64,000 bases of DNA from Riptortus pedestris (GCA_019009955.1 CM032233.1:81847001-81911000); one strand, 5' to 3'. Shown: positions 1 to 12,085, numbered from the stretch's first letter. Notes: generated from the sequence alone by a model not told the origin. Made by a program: numbers and translations.

Positions 1-1020
1 GAGATTGGAACAGATGCCTAGGTCTTCCAAGGACTGTAGAGACATTGTAGTTAGCTTATGCCAAACGTATATAAAGTCAACTAATTCTCATAATATGTCA
101 TGAAAAGTTCTAAAAGCCCTTTATAAATGAACTTGGTCTCATTTTTTACTGAAGAATGAGTGTCAACGCCTTGGTCCATTTTGTGACGAAACACCATGAT
201 TAAAAAATGAATTTGAAAAAGGAAACATTCCCATCGTGGCTTTATATAGCAGGAAATCTCACTTTCTTTTATTCTTGTATTTTTTTTTCTTTTTCAAAAC
301 TTAGAATGACAGCTGAGTCCTCCACCTGCCATTTCAAAGAATGAAGAGCATGAAGTTTCTATCCCTACTTGGTATTTGTTGTTCTCGCAAGTAGAAGGGT
401 GGGGAGGCCTTCGCTAGAAACTAACTTAGCCTTAGTTACCAACACCGAGCTCCGCCAAAAAGTAACTCACTTTTAAAGAAAGTAAGTTGGTTGGAAGAGT
501 TGGATGACAAGCGGCCCGCTTACTCTATTACCTCCCCAGTTGTCAAGTGTGTCTTGTTTCCGTGCACTAAAACCTCTTGTCCGTGTGCCTCTCTTATACA
601 CAACCGTCACCTGCAATTCCACAAACTTTTACCAATAACGTCACTAGTCTTAATTCAGTCTTGTAAATTTATTTAGTTTACTAGAGCTACAATGCACATA
701 TGTTATGCAAACTGGTCTCAGAACTTGTTTAATCAAATCTAAAATTAATAAGAGCAGAAGATAGTAGGGGTTTGACTAGAGGACAATATGCTTCTACTTA
801 AAGAGGGGTAATTCTGTGTACGTTCTGAGAATGCAATTACATATTGTTTTGGGGAATGCGTGTTACATTATTTATTTATTACCTTGCACTTACTACTACT
901 ACAGCTAATCGGGACAACAGTTTACTATGGTTCTATAGCCTATACCAGGATGAGCTTCTAATTTAATTAATTCGTTATAAAAAATTGTTTTTAGTCATTT
1001 TTGTTTGTAAAGTATTTTTT
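1..1020. other. unique AT-rich DNA, no gene
   Basis: No recognisable coding region, RNA gene or repeat end is seen. The 61-residue open frame at 491-676 has no recognisable motif and no repeat support. Confidence 0.6.
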
Positions 1021-1143
1021 AGCAGATTTCCCTTAAAGGAAATCAGTTATTGAGGATGCACTCATGACGCGATTTTCGACAAATTTCCTCAAATTTCCAT
1101 CGATCCTACCTAGTAGAAAACGAAAATGAGATTCTTTCAAAAT

Positions 1144-1197
<54 letters not shown>

Positions 1198-1714
1198 TGT
1201 GCGTGTGTGTGCGCGTGTGCGTGTGTCTGTTAACGCTCTAGCGCAATTTTTGTTTAATCGTTACGAAACTGGATATATAAGCGTTTTATGTCAAATTAAA
1301 GATGAAGGCTAATGTCAAAAGGTTAATGGCTGAAATCTGACCAGTGGGAGGAGGGGGGGGGGGTATAGGGGGGAGGAATTTCGAAAATATTAATATTTCC
1401 GTTATTATGCGTCAGATCGAATAATTGTATAGAACAAATCCTATTGCAAATTTATGTTCTATGTACGTAATGTACGTTCTTTTCAATATCGTGATTATTA
1501 ACCAAGATATTTGCAATTTTTTAGTTTTCGGCCTTCAGGAAACTCCCACCCCTTCTCGTGCCATATTAACAATAAGCTGTTATATTATGAAGCACTTTAT
1601 TTGAAGCCCAAATACCGAATATTGCTTACGTAAATTTTTACATTTTGAGATAAATGAAAATATCTGAAGCATATGAGAAAACTGCTTAGTTAACACATCC
1701 ACTGCATGACGGAC
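1021..1714 (+). mobile_element. F1 non-autonomous repeat, complete but diverged
   Basis: The left end AGCAGATTTCCC is followed by a slightly mutated TTAAAGGAAATCAG palindrome arm and the conserved 'GTCGTACTCATGAC'-type block. After a microsatellite come the conserved core (TTAACGCTCTAGCG, a poly-G tract, ATATTTCCGTTATT) and the right end GACGGAC. The usual GGGAAATCTGCTTAG near the right end is degraded to GAGAAAACTGCTTAG, and the terminal hairpin is also decayed. This copy lacks roughly 400 bp of the longest copies between the AACTCCCACCCC block and the right end. The flanks are T-runs on both sides, as in other copies. No protein-coding capacity is seen. Confidence 0.85.
1144..1228. repeat. 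(TA)n(GT)n microsatellite inside F1
   Basis: Alternating TA passes into a long GT run with scattered GC steps. It occupies the standard F1 microsatellite position, between the GTTCAAAATTAT block and the CTGTTAACGCTCTAGCG block. Confidence 0.95.
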
Positions 1715-2777
1715 TTTTCCTTTTATTGGAATAATTTCATTTTAAGTCGAAGGACAAAACTATGTTTCATACATTATTGTGTACATTTATTATGTTACAT
1801 TATTGTAGAAACAAATATATACACATTAACACAAGAAATATTAAAAAATAATTAACCCTCAATTTTGGGACAATGAGATAAATAAACAAAGGGGTATAAA
1901 TAAGTAAAACAAAGTAAAAAATTTAAAAAGTTAAATTTATTTTCAGCTGAAGCATTTGTTTGCCTAATTGGGAGCTGGATATTCCTAGTCACGATTGAAA
2001 GATCTGAGTGAAAAGATTCTTTCCCTGCAACTAATACTAAAAGTGGCACCCATATTCAAATGAGTTACAATTTTCTTTTAAATAAATTTTTATGTACTTT
2101 AGTTCCAATTTAATTTCATATGATTGATGGAAAGATAGGATCTAGGCATCTAAATATTAAGAGGCGTCTACATTAATAACAAGACTTTCAGTAACTGCCT
2201 TTCTTTTAATACCATTGTAACATATTTTGAAAGGCACAGTGTGTTAAATATATATGAAGTGGGATTAATTAGATTAGAGAGAGTGAGTGAGAGAGGTCGA
2301 TAAGTGATTATTAGAGATTAATGAGAGGGTTAAAGCGGTAGGAGACACATTCATTTAAATCACATCCCTTCCATTTTGCATGGAGATACTTAGTCTGTTG
2401 CCTGTCCAATTAGATGGAATTTCCTTGGCAAACGCCCAACAGTTAACCTACTATATATCTTATAGGGTCCTACCTACGTTTTTAGTCCAGCAACAAGTTG
2501 GAATTGACGTCATGATCATTTGTCTTCACACATGTAAACGTACACTTGTGGACGAATTTAACGAAACCATTTTAGATCTCGTAATAATGAATCATCACTA
2601 TTGCTTAGCGTTGCTCTAATATTGTAAGAAATTCGAGGTATACCAATGTATATACCTATTCCCCTCAGCCAATGTTTAGCATCCATTTTAATCTATTATT
2701 TTATTCTATATCTACTCGAAAATCTTGAATAACTCAATTTCATCCGTTTATACACTTTCCAACTAGAAACTCAATTT
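1715..2777. other. unique AT-rich DNA, no gene
   Basis: No supported gene. A short GAGA-rich patch lies near 2276-2330. The 79-residue open frame at 2380-2619 contains no recognisable domain. Confidence 0.55.
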
Positions 2778-3265
2778 AAATAAAAGTTTTATATTTTTTG
2801 GCAAAAATTGTATGCATTTTTGAAATAAAATCATTACATTTTTCGGCACAAAATGTGTGCATTTTTGAAATAAAAACTTAACATTTTTCGGAACTAAATG
2901 AATGTATTTTTGTAATAAATTCCTTTACATTTTTTAACATTAGATTTGTGAATTTTTTTAATAAAATCTTTACAATTTCCGGCACTAAATGTGTTAATTT
3001 TTGTAATAAAATCTTTACATTATTCGGCACTAAATGCGGGCATTTATGAAATAAAATCTTTACATTTTTTAGCACTAAATGGGAGCAATTTTAAAATAAA
3101 ATTTTTCCATTTTCCGGCACTAAATGTGTGTATTTTGAAATAAAATCTTTACATTTTTTGGCACTAAGAGTGTGCATTTTTGAAATAAAATCTTTACATT
3201 CTTCGGCACTAAATGCGTGATGTTTGTAAATAAAATCTTTACATTTTCAGCACTAAATGTGAGCA
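2778..3265. repeat. minisatellite, about 45-bp unit, about 11 copies
   Basis: A degenerate unit with the pattern AATAAAATCTTTACATTT, then a variable TTCGGCACTAAATG and GTGTGCATTTTTGA, is repeated roughly eleven times. It ends exactly where F1 homology begins (ACCAAACTCGATATTTAG), so the array stands in place of the left third of the following F1 copy. The 65-residue minus-strand frame at 2878-3075 is only a translation of the array. Confidence 0.9.
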
Positions 3266-3978
3266 TTACCAAACTCGATATTTAGTCGTTTTAAGTAAAA
3301 AATGTTCAATTTGGTTTAGGACTGAAATCGGACCAGCGGGAGGGAGGTGGTTTTATATGGGGGATTTTTCGAAATATCTCCGTTAATAAACGTCGAGTCG
3401 TAAAATTGTATAAAATCAATCTCATTGCATATTAAATGTGCTATAAATATTGGTATATACGTTTATTCGCTATCCTAAATATTAACCAAGATATTTGCAA
3501 TATTCGTTTCAAGGTTAAATACCAAAGATTGTTTTCATTGAACTTCTACTTTCTGAAATATATGCAAATACGTTCTGTTGATCCTCCCCCCTCCTTTTGT
3601 TTTTGGACTACTTAAATTTAAGTGATTGAGATGAAAATTATTCTGATTCATTATAAATTACAGAACTAGATATAGTAAATAGTTTTCAATAAAATTAATA
3701 TGTTAGTTTCATATATATTTCAGCAATTGTTTTTCTTTCCGTTGATGAATATTTCTATCTGACTGTTCAGCTCTGAGCGGTTGTCTGTCTTTGTTGTTTG
3801 TAATTCAGACGCTTTCCGTTGGGAGGTTATTAAAATTGACTGAGAGATTTTTGTTTAGCTTTTGTATGTATTTACTTTGTAACACGGTGGCGTTTAGTGT
3901 TACCAGTATGTAGATTTATCTATCGAAATACTTCACGTGAGAAATCTGTTTAATTTACACAGTGAATGCGTGACGGAC
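3266..3978 (+). mobile_element. F1 repeat, 5'-truncated
   Basis: The copy begins in the core (ACCAAACTCGATATTTAG) and runs through the poly-G tract, the TTCGAAATATCTCCG block, the ATTCAGACGCTTTCCGTTGGG block and the 'CACGGTGGCG..GTTACCAGTATG' block to GTGACGGAC. The terminal hairpin is mutated (ACACAGTGAATGCGT). The left end is replaced by the minisatellite. Confidence 0.85.
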
Positions 3979-4706
3979 TTTGATACTTAAGCGGCTACCT
4001 GTAAGGGAAGTTTTATTTGGTATTATATTTCACTCTGGGTCTATTGTGAGTGACGTCTAATGATTGAACCTATAAAAGAATTATTGTGATGATGTCTGCT
4101 GAAAGAGTGATAAGGTGAAAGCGGGCAAGCTGAGGAGGGTGGGATTGGTGTAGAGAGATGATGACTGGATTAATCCTGTTCAGGAGCAGAAGCAGTAAGC
4201 CAGCAGCCCTCTTTTGACCCTTGTTAACTTAAAGGCGGCCAATCTTTCTCAGTCATAAACCGAGCTTCCGCTGGATTAGTCTAAATAATGTGATCCACCC
4301 TCCGCTGCTCCCTTCCTCCCTGGGCCATTTCTCAGAAGAACTACACCACCAGTTCCGCCTCTCATGGCCAATCATTAGTCTAATACAATATCCCTTTCTC
4401 GTTCATATCTTTCCCTCTTAAATCTCTTTTAACAATGAATATTAAACAAACAAAAATATTTGGAATTATAATAACTCCACCACGAAGTTGAAGAAAGAAT
4501 ACACGGTGAAAGGGAAAGATTCAATCCCTCTTCATTTTGGCTTAATTCTTATAGATAATATTGTATATAGGTATTTACTGCACAAAAATGACTGATTTAA
4601 ATTCAGTCTGGATGTGCCTGTTTTCCTCTACAGTACGTTTTATTTTGACAGAGTGTACTTTTAGAGCAACAGCTTCATCTTCAGTGCCTTTTTGACATAA
4701 ATAAAT
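3979..4706. other. unique DNA, no gene
   Basis: Somewhat more GC-rich stretch (about 4080-4360) with no recognisable reading frame or repeat. Confidence 0.5.
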
Positions 4707-4759
4707 GTCCGTCACGCAGGGGCTGCGTAAACTAAGCAGATTTCCCACGTGAAGTTTTA

Positions 4760-5644
4760 GGCAAGTTGCACAGCGGATTTTCGAGCGGATGTTTACGTCG
4801 CCGCAGTTCCAATAGTAGTCACTGTAGTACATTGAGCTTGCACACTCGACGAAAAAAAACGATCGGTAAGTTTAACGTCGCGGTAGCTGTGCACCGCCGT
4901 GCCACTGGACCGACGTAAGTTTTACGTCACTTCCAAGTAGTGGCCTACGTAACCAATGAACGTTGCCACACAGCGGATTTACGCTATATGTTTGTATTGA
5001 ACTCTCTTGCAGCACCTACTGTTTTGTTTCCGCATCGCGTATCCTTCCCTTGTGTTGTGTCATGAGTGAGAAATGTAATGCAATTCTATTTCATTGTGGA
5101 ATCAAGCTGTGCTTTGGATAAACTTTAGACAGTTTCAGGACCGAATGCTACGAAAATCGCTTGGCATGCTGTGTGTGGGATTACGAAGTGACTTCGACAG
5201 ATGCCAAAAATGAAGGAATAATTCTACGGTTGAATAAATCCTCATTTGTATTTCTCGCTGAATGTATTTTTAACGGTCATGCAGTCATCTAAGAGTCATT
5301 GACATCCTGAATAGTTGAAAATTCTGTCATCTTGCTTAACTCATCAACAATGTGTAGAATGCGCATCATTTCTTCGTTCATTAATTGATGAATCCAAAAG
5401 CGATTTTTTCTCGCTTCCTTCGGCGACGATACAACAACGTATGACTGCTCTTGTTCATGTTGGACTCACAACTGAACGAATGGTTCCGAACTACAACTGC
5501 TGGTCCGACGTAATTGTCTGCTATGCGACGGTAAATATCTGATCATAAGCGACGGTAAAATATCCGGTCAGAAGCGACGTAGAATTCGACCCTAAGCAAC
5601 GGTAGGTTGTCCGCTCGGAAAAATCCGTGTGTGTGCAACTGGCC
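4760..5644. mobile_element. PIF/Harbinger-like MITE with TTA target duplication
   Basis: Inverted termini are GGCAAGTTGCACAG..GGATTTTCGAGCGGA on the left and the complement of GGCCAGTTGCACACAC..GGATTTTTCCGAGCGGA on the right. The trinucleotide TTA lies directly outside both ends (4757-4759 and 5645-5647). GGC termini plus a TTA duplication is the PIF/Harbinger signature. Internal CGTCGC-rich subterminal repeats recur at both sides. Length is 885 bp, too short for two intact Harbinger genes. It interrupts an F1 copy, so it is younger than that copy. Confidence 0.8.
5289..5462 (-). pseudogene. possible Harbinger transposase N-terminal relic
   Basis: On the minus strand a short frame reads SPKEARKNRFWIHQLMNEEM and ends at a stop after about 50 residues. 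An Arg/Lys-rich patch followed by an aromatic 'FWIH' resembles the N-terminus of HARBI1-like Harbinger nucleases (typically K/R..WW/FWV..), which is knowledge of the family rather than an alignment. The catalytic DDE region is absent. Its position inside a TTA-flanked element supports the reading, but the match is short and could be chance. Confidence 0.3.
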
Positions 5645-5888
5645 TTACAATACAGAAATCTGCATACAAGTATCATAGTAGTAACGATCTCTAACCACTT
5701 TCACGAGAGCGACAGTAACGAAAGGCCGAACTAGCTTTCGTGGAATCACGAATAAACCGACATCCGATCATTTGGGATCCGTTATCCAACATTAATAAAA
5801 ATCCAAACAGCTCGCTTAATGTTCAGATAGAGAATAAATGTACTAACAATATTTATATAAATTTAATTGCAATAAGATTGGATCTAAC

Positions 5889-6065
5889 AATAAATGTTTT
5901 ATTGGTGACACTTGCCATAAAACTATGAAGAATGTATAAAAAGTAATGAGTTGTTACTTTCTGCAAAAGGTCGAAATAATATCAATCTCCCATATTTAAT
6001 TAAGGGAGGATCGTCACTTAAACTAAGCAGTCTTTTGGGTATAATAAGACTCTTTCTCACGTTTA
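5889..6065. other. short AT-rich spacer between F1 copies
   Basis: No gene or clear repeat seen. Confidence 0.4.
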
Positions 6066-6420
6066 CTTCCAGAAAAGGGAGATCACCTATTGAGGTTGTA
6101 CTCATGACCTAAATTTCAAAACAATTTTTCAAATGAATCCTAGTAGTTGACGCATATAAGGTACATTCGAAAGTTAATAACTGTTAAAACTCTTTGGTTT
6201 GATCGTTAGAAAACTGGATTTTTAAATGTCTCACTTAAAGCTAAAGATCAAGATCGTTTCATGTAAAACTAAAAATTAGGTTTAGTTTTATGGAAAACAA
6301 AAAGATCTAGTTAGTTAATGGCGAATATCGAACAAGGAATGGGCGTTCGAAGAAGGAGTTATATCCAAAATTGTAAAAACCTGTAAAACGGTTATTATGA
6401 AGTGGGACGGAAAATGTTTC
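6066..6420 (+). mobile_element. F1 repeat, degenerate
   Basis: Recognisable blocks in order are AAAAGGGAGATCACCTATTG with GGTTGTACTCATGAC, ATCCTAGTAGTTGACG, TTTGGTTTGATCGTTAGAAA, AAAGATCAAGATCG and TTAATGGCGAATATCG. The copy is more diverged than most and fades after about 6420. Confidence 0.6.
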
Positions 6421-7041
6421 ATTAATAAACTCATACGAAAATTAATTTTCAGCAATTTACTTTCTGTGCCATTTTCTCTAACTCAAATATAAAAGATTTA
6501 TTTGCTTACTTTTGTTAATACATCCAGTAAACATTAATTCGTACTCGTGTAATTATCACGCTTTTACGTAATTAAAGATCTCATGGTCTTCTTAAATATC
6601 ATATCGTGTTTAAATAAGTCACTGAGGGTGAAATAAAGAATACAATGCAAGAACCTGAGAAAACTGCTTCAGAATGAATGGACTAATTAATTATTATAAG
6701 TTTTCCATGACCTCTCTGGCTAGAGGTGTTCACAGTGAAGACATCTCAAAGTTCAGTTGTGGCAAACTTAATTTATTTCTATGTATGCTCCTGACGTCTT
6801 AAAAAGCAAGCAGAGTAAATTGACTATACACAGAAAGAGTATTTTTTTCTCTGACCTTTTTCCTCCAGATTAATGCAAAATCGGTATACCTAATTAGAGC
6901 CTAATGTACTTAACCAATCGATGGCGGAAGGTCAACCAAAAAAGAAAGACTTCAAATGATTATTATGGATTGCAATAAAAGTTATAAAGGGGAATCATCT
7001 CAATTACTCAAAAGAAGAATCAGACAACTCACCTGATTTTT
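6421..7041. other. AT-rich DNA with a dispersed segment
   Basis: No gene. The stretch 6911-6966 (core ATCGATGGCGGAAG, then ACTTCAAATGATTATT) recurs at about 40453-40507, so part of this interval is an old dispersed repeat. Confidence 0.5.
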
Positions 7042-8025
7042 AGCAGATTTCCCTTAAGGAAAATCAGCTATTGTGGTCGTACTCATGACGCAATTTTCAT
7101 TCATGTTTAACGTTACTATTTTATAGTGTTCTGTTGTAAATTGTTCTCTTAAGGGAAATCAGCTTTTGAGACGTACTCATTACGCATATTCGAGCGAATT
7201 GCTTCAAATGTTCCATCAATCCTACCTAGGATTGACGAAAATGACAGTCCGTTCAAAATTATATACATATAAATAATATTATATAAAAAATATAATATAT
7301 ATATATAATATATATATAGTATATATATTTGTACTGTTAACGCTCTCAGCGTCGACAATTGATATTTTAGATCGTTACGAAACTCCGAATAATTTTTTTT
7401 AACCACGTTTTATGTAAAGAGACAGATCAAGTTTCGTTAATGGCTGAAATCGGATTTTGACTAGAGGGGGGGTGGTTAGAGAGGGGGGATTTTCGAAAAT
7501 TCCAAATATCTCCGTTATTATGCATTGGATCGAAAAATTATATAGAACCAATCTTATTTCAAATTAAATTTACTATAAATATTGTTATATACATTTATTC
7601 TCTATCTTGAATATTAACCGAGATATTTGCATTTTTATGAAGCCTGTGAGACATGTGGTCGGGTATAGTTCGGATTAGGTCGGCCATTTTCGTAACCACT
7701 CGGCTCAGGTGGAAGCTTCTTCTAACCTTACCTGTCATTTCTAACCTTAACTTACCTTCGTTACTTTGTGAGATTTATGCAAATACGTTCTGCCCCCCCG
7801 CCTTCTTTAGTTCTTGGACTACTAAAATTTGTGTTATTAAAATATAAATTATTCTTACAATTCAGAAGCCGTTTAAGTTGGAAATTTATTTTAATTAACT
7901 GAAAGATTTCTCATTACCGTTTGTATTTAATCACGGTGGTGTTGTGTTACCAGTATGCAGATTTCTCTATTGTAAAACTTCACATGGGAAATCTGCTTAG
8001 TTTACGCAGCCCCTGCGTGACGGAC
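7042..8025 (+). mobile_element. F1 repeat with a doubled left end
   Basis: A first left end (AGCAGATTTCCCTTAAGG to GACGCAATTTTC) runs 7042-7100. An extra segment of about 45 bp follows, and a second left end (TCTTAAGGGAAATCAGC) starts near 7152. The rest of F1 follows in order: the AT microsatellite, the GGGGGGG tract, ATTCCAAATATCTCCG, TTCAGAAGCCGTTT, GTTACCAGTATGCAG, and a perfect right end with the CGCAGCCCCTGCG hairpin and GACGGAC. A 36-residue-scale G+C-richer insert at 7640-7745 is also present. Confidence 0.85.
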
Positions 8026-9132
8026 TTTTTTTCTATTTTTTATTATGTGAATATTTTCTATTATTTTTCGTTTAGTTAGTTCTTATTTTATCAATTATAT
8101 GAACTTCTTCAAAATGAAGGTGTGTCTCTTGGAGATAGAAAGATTCCTCAAGGCAGTTTTATTTTCATTATTGTCAGTACTTTTTACGTGTTGCTTTAAC
8201 CTTTTATTCATTAGCTGTGAGAAATAAGAAGCATAACGTTTTATCTTAATTTCTGTTTATTGGAAATCTTACACTTATTCTGGTTTTCAGATTCATCTCT
8301 TTTATATGCTCTACATTCTCGCTTCAAAAATTCATATCTCTTACAAGTACTATAGCTGCTATAATTCGCGTATAAAGATTCTTATTTGACTTCAATTAAT
8401 CACTACTACTTCCAGTACATTTAATTAAACCTTTCCCTACCAATCATCAGTATTTAACAATATCTTCTTTGGAAATCCATTTTTCAGGTGCTGGATGTTG
8501 AAGGAATTTGGTAGAAGGAATTTCAAAGTTATTTATCTAAAGGCTTTAAGAGGCAAGGATACTCCGTGAGGTACTGGTCCTTGGTTCCAGTAGCATCCTT
8601 GTGAACAGGGCACTGATGTTGAAGCATATGCTCTGAAAGCCCTCTTCCATTTAGAATAAATAACTGTGAAGGAAGGGAGCCTTTCATTTCTTAACTGAGA
8701 TCTTCTTCGAAGATTTATAATCCACTTATTAATATAATTTCATTTAATACATTTTGTCCATATTTAATACTAACTAGCACATTGTCATCGATAAAGCCAA
8801 GGCCTCTAAAAAGTGTTTAAAGCTCGTTTCAAGGGCTGAAAAATGTAGAGCAATACATAAATTTAATTTTCTAATGAAAAACGCACGTACACGAGCTGAT
8901 ATGACTCAGTGTCTATCTCACTTCACCATATATTCTTTATTTCCAAAAAAAAATCCGATCAGAAGAAGTAGGTGGTCTATACACTTTTAATTGACGACGA
9001 CATTACACATGTATCTGCATATATTTCATCTAGTTAAGATCCCTTTAAAACTATATTGGGAATGAAATCTTGGAATAAGACGTTCTATAATATATCCACC
9101 TATTTTTAAAGTACAATGACAAAGTGGGTGAC
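8026..9132. other. unique AT-rich DNA, no gene
   Basis: No supported gene. Part of 8960-9132 may be diverged F1 sequence (TGTATCTGCATATATTTC and ATGAAATCTTGGAATAA resemble F1 blocks in reverse). Confidence 0.5.
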
Positions 9133-9392
9133 GATTGATTCTATACAATTTTTCGATCCAATATATCACAACGGAAATATTTTCAATTTTCAAAATCCCC
9201 CTCCCACTGGTTCAATTTCAGCCGCTAACGAACTTGATCATTAGTTTCATATAAAACGTTTAAATACCAAATTTGGTAAAGACCAAATAAAAATTGCGAC
9301 CGCTAGAGCGTTAACATATATATATATATATGTTATAAAGAAAATTTTTCGAAAATCGCTTCATGAGTACAACCTCAAAAGTCACAAAAAGA
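9133..9392 (-). mobile_element. F1 repeat, minus strand, left part only
   Basis: In reverse order, TTTTTCGATCC, CCCCTCCCACTGG, AACGAACTTGATC, GCGACCGCTAGAGCGTTAAC and a (TA)n run are followed by TTTCGAAAATCGCTTCATGAG. The terminal AGCAG end is decayed (CACAAAAAGAG). A near copy with the same right-hand flank is at 10240-10642. Confidence 0.8.
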
Positions 9393-9502
9393 GTTTATCT
9401 TAAAAAACCTTGTTATATATTTCTGCAGGTGGTTTAATACTTGGATCAGAACGTCAATTAATGAAAACAATATAATTTAATGGACACACCTTTGTCTACA
9501 AC

Positions 9503-9520
9503 AGGGGTGAGCAACCTTTT
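9503..9520. repeat. possible hAT terminal repeat fragment, cut by F1
   Basis: CAGGGGTGAGCAACCTTTT has the form of a hAT terminal inverted repeat. The F1 element begins in its T-run. No matching partner end was found nearby. Confidence 0.35.
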
Positions 9521-10126
9521 AGCAGATTTACCTTAAGGGAAATCAGCTATTGAGGTCGTACGAAAAATTTCTTCAAATATGAATCGATCCTACCTAGGAG
9601 ATAACGAATATGAGGTCCTTCCAAAATTATATACATATTTGTCTGTTAACGCTCTAGCGGTAGCAATTTTTGTTTGATCGTTACCAAACTCGATATTTAA
9701 ACGTTTTATGCAAAAAGACAGATCAAGTTCATTAATGGCTGAAATCGGACCAGTGGGAGGAGTTTAGAGGGGTGATTTCCCCAAAATATACCCGTTATTA
9801 TACTTGGGATCGAAAAACTGTATAGAACCAATCATATTAAAAATTCAATTTACTATAAATTTTGTTATATAGATTTATTCTCTATCTTGAATATTAACCG
9901 AGATATTTGCATTTTTATTAAGTGTGTGCCTGATAACTGACTTTAGATCGGCTGAAGTCGGATCTATTCGGGACTTTCCGCGAAAAGATAGTTCGGCCGT
10001 TTACGTAACTGTTTCGCTCTCGTGAAATTGGTTTAGAGACTCGTTATTACTACTGTTACTAGTATGCAGATTTCTCTATTGTAGAACTTCACGTGGGAAA
10101 TCTGCTTAGTTTACGCAGCCCCGGAC
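9521..10126 (+). mobile_element. F1 repeat, complete, short form
   Basis: AGCAGATTTACCTTAAGGGA opens the copy. The core blocks follow (GGTAGCAATTTTTGTTTGATC, GGACCAGTGGGAGG, GATCGAAAAACTG), then GTTACTAGTATGCAG and TTCACGTGGGAAATCTGCTT. The terminal hairpin is shortened (ACGCAGCCCC then GGAC). It carries a GTCGGATC..GGACTTTCCGCG..TCGTGAAATTGG block, shared with 52250-52350, in place of the longer ATTCAGACGC region. F1 therefore has at least two right-hand variants. Confidence 0.85.
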
Positions 10127-10199
10127 GTTTTTTAAATTACGATGACTAACCTTGGGGGATTACTGAAGACTGAAAATTAAAACATCTTGGTAACTAGTC

Positions 10200-10563
<364 letters not shown>

Positions 10564-10576
10564 CGATCGATCCTAC

Positions 10577-10642
10577 ACTTGGATCAGAACGTCGATTGAT
10601 GAAAACAATATAATTTAATAGACATACCCTTGTCTAAAACAT
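10577..10642. repeat. local duplicate of 9439-9502
   Basis: ACTTGGATCAGAACGTC, then GATGAAAACAATATAATTTA and a CTTGTCTA end, matches 9439-9502 with few changes. Each copy follows a minus-strand F1 fragment, so the duplicated unit includes F1. Confidence 0.85.
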
Positions 10643-11362
10643 TAAACGACCCGATATATTTGATTCCTGATTACTAGTCTACGACGACAAATGTTATTTA
10701 TAGCACCTGTATACCCCATTAGTGAACAGACGTAATTTGAGTCAGGTAAAGCTTCAACATTTTAAAAATTTCTAATGGGTAAGAAAATTTAAGTTCTCAA
10801 ACGTAGATCCCCAGGGATCGTAATGAAGTTCTAAACTGTAAGTTTAAAGCTAGTTAGTGAAAGAGAGTAAGAGATCGGGAGGGAGACCCACCTCTCCTAT
10901 TATTAGCATGGATTGAAACAGTTATCAAACTTTTTTAATAGGTTCCATTTTAACAGTTTTGTTTGAACTTCCAAATAAAGTTATCGCTTTAAATGTTCTC
11001 GGGAAAAAGTTAAGTAAAAGTTTTAATAGCTCATAAGAATTGTTTTGAGATTTCAATATAAATTCTTGGAATATATAACTTACCAGACTTTTTTTTTTTT
11101 GAAAAGCATTTGATAATCTTTGCAGATAATTCATTAACATTCTTTTTTTTTCAAATTAGATCCCTTCATATTTATGTCTGAGACAATACCGGTCATTTGA
11201 AGGCCGTCACTTCATTTCTTCCACTTTGTTCTTCATGAATAGACAGTATTTAAAGCATTCTATAAAAAGATATACCTTGAAGATACATTTAAAACAGATA
11301 ATATATAAAATATAACTAATTTTTACATGTTAACCAATTAAACTACTTAAAACTTGCATATT
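10643..11362. other. unique AT-rich DNA, no gene
   Basis: Nothing recognisable. The small open frame at 10925-11140 has poly-Lys/Asn composition only. Confidence 0.55.
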
Positions 11363-11481
11363 AGCAGATTTCCCTTTAGGGGATATCAGCTATTGAGGTT
11401 GTATTCATGACGGGATTTTCGAAAAATGTCTACAAATGCCCATCGATCCTAACTAGTAGATGACCAAAATGACGTCCGTTC

Positions 11482-11485
<4 letters not shown>

Positions 11486-11531
<46 letters not shown>
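11486..11531. repeat. (TA)n microsatellite of the outer F1
   Basis: Pure TA run at the standard F1 microsatellite position. Confidence 0.95.
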
Positions 11532-11534
<3 letters not shown>

Positions 11535-11939
11535 CTGTTACCACTCTAGCGATCGCAATATTTGTCATATCGTTGCCAAACTCAATATATAATCAACGAT
11601 ATATAATATGTAAAAAGAAAGATCAAGTTCGTTAACGACTGAAATCGCACATGGGGAGGCCGAGAATTTAGAAAATTCAAAATATCTCCGTCATTATACG
11701 TCGGATCGACAAAGGTATTCAATTAATCTTTTTGCTAATTTAATGTTCTATTCATATTTTCTGTATCATGAATATTGACCAAGATATGTGTATTTTTTAG
11801 TTTTCGGCTTTGAGTAAACTCCCACCCCCTAATCATGTCATATTAATAATAACCTGTTACCACTTCATTCCAAATATTGTTTTCATTGAACTTTTCCTTT
11901 GTGAGATGTATGCAAATACTTTCTGTTGATCCCCCTTCT

Positions 11940-12085
11940 AGATGATTTCCCTTCAGGGAAATCAGCTATTTAGGTCGTACTCATGACGCCATTTTCGAAA
12001 ATTTTCTTCAAATGTCCATCGATCTTATCCAGGAGATGACGAAAATGAGGTCCGTTCAAAAAAATATATATATATATATATATAT

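Larger units (their letters stand above)
4707..5888 (-). mobile_element. F1 repeat, minus strand, split by a Harbinger-like MITE
   Basis: The F1 right end read in reverse (GTCCGTCACGCAGGGGCTGC, then AAGCAGATTTCCCACGTG) runs from 4707 to 4759. It resumes at 5645 (TTACAATACAGAAATCTGC) and continues through the CACGAGAGCGA..ACGGCCGAACTAG block to about 5888, where it is truncated. The interval 4760-5644 is the inserted element. The join across the insertion restores the normal F1 order. Confidence 0.85.

Noticed and set aside
2380..2619. 79-residue plus-strand frame
   Set aside because: No motif, no repeat homology, and length within chance expectation for a 64-kb window.
2778..3265. CRISPR-like array
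   Set aside because: Units are contiguous and degenerate with no unique spacers, and the sequence is eukaryotic; it is a minisatellite.
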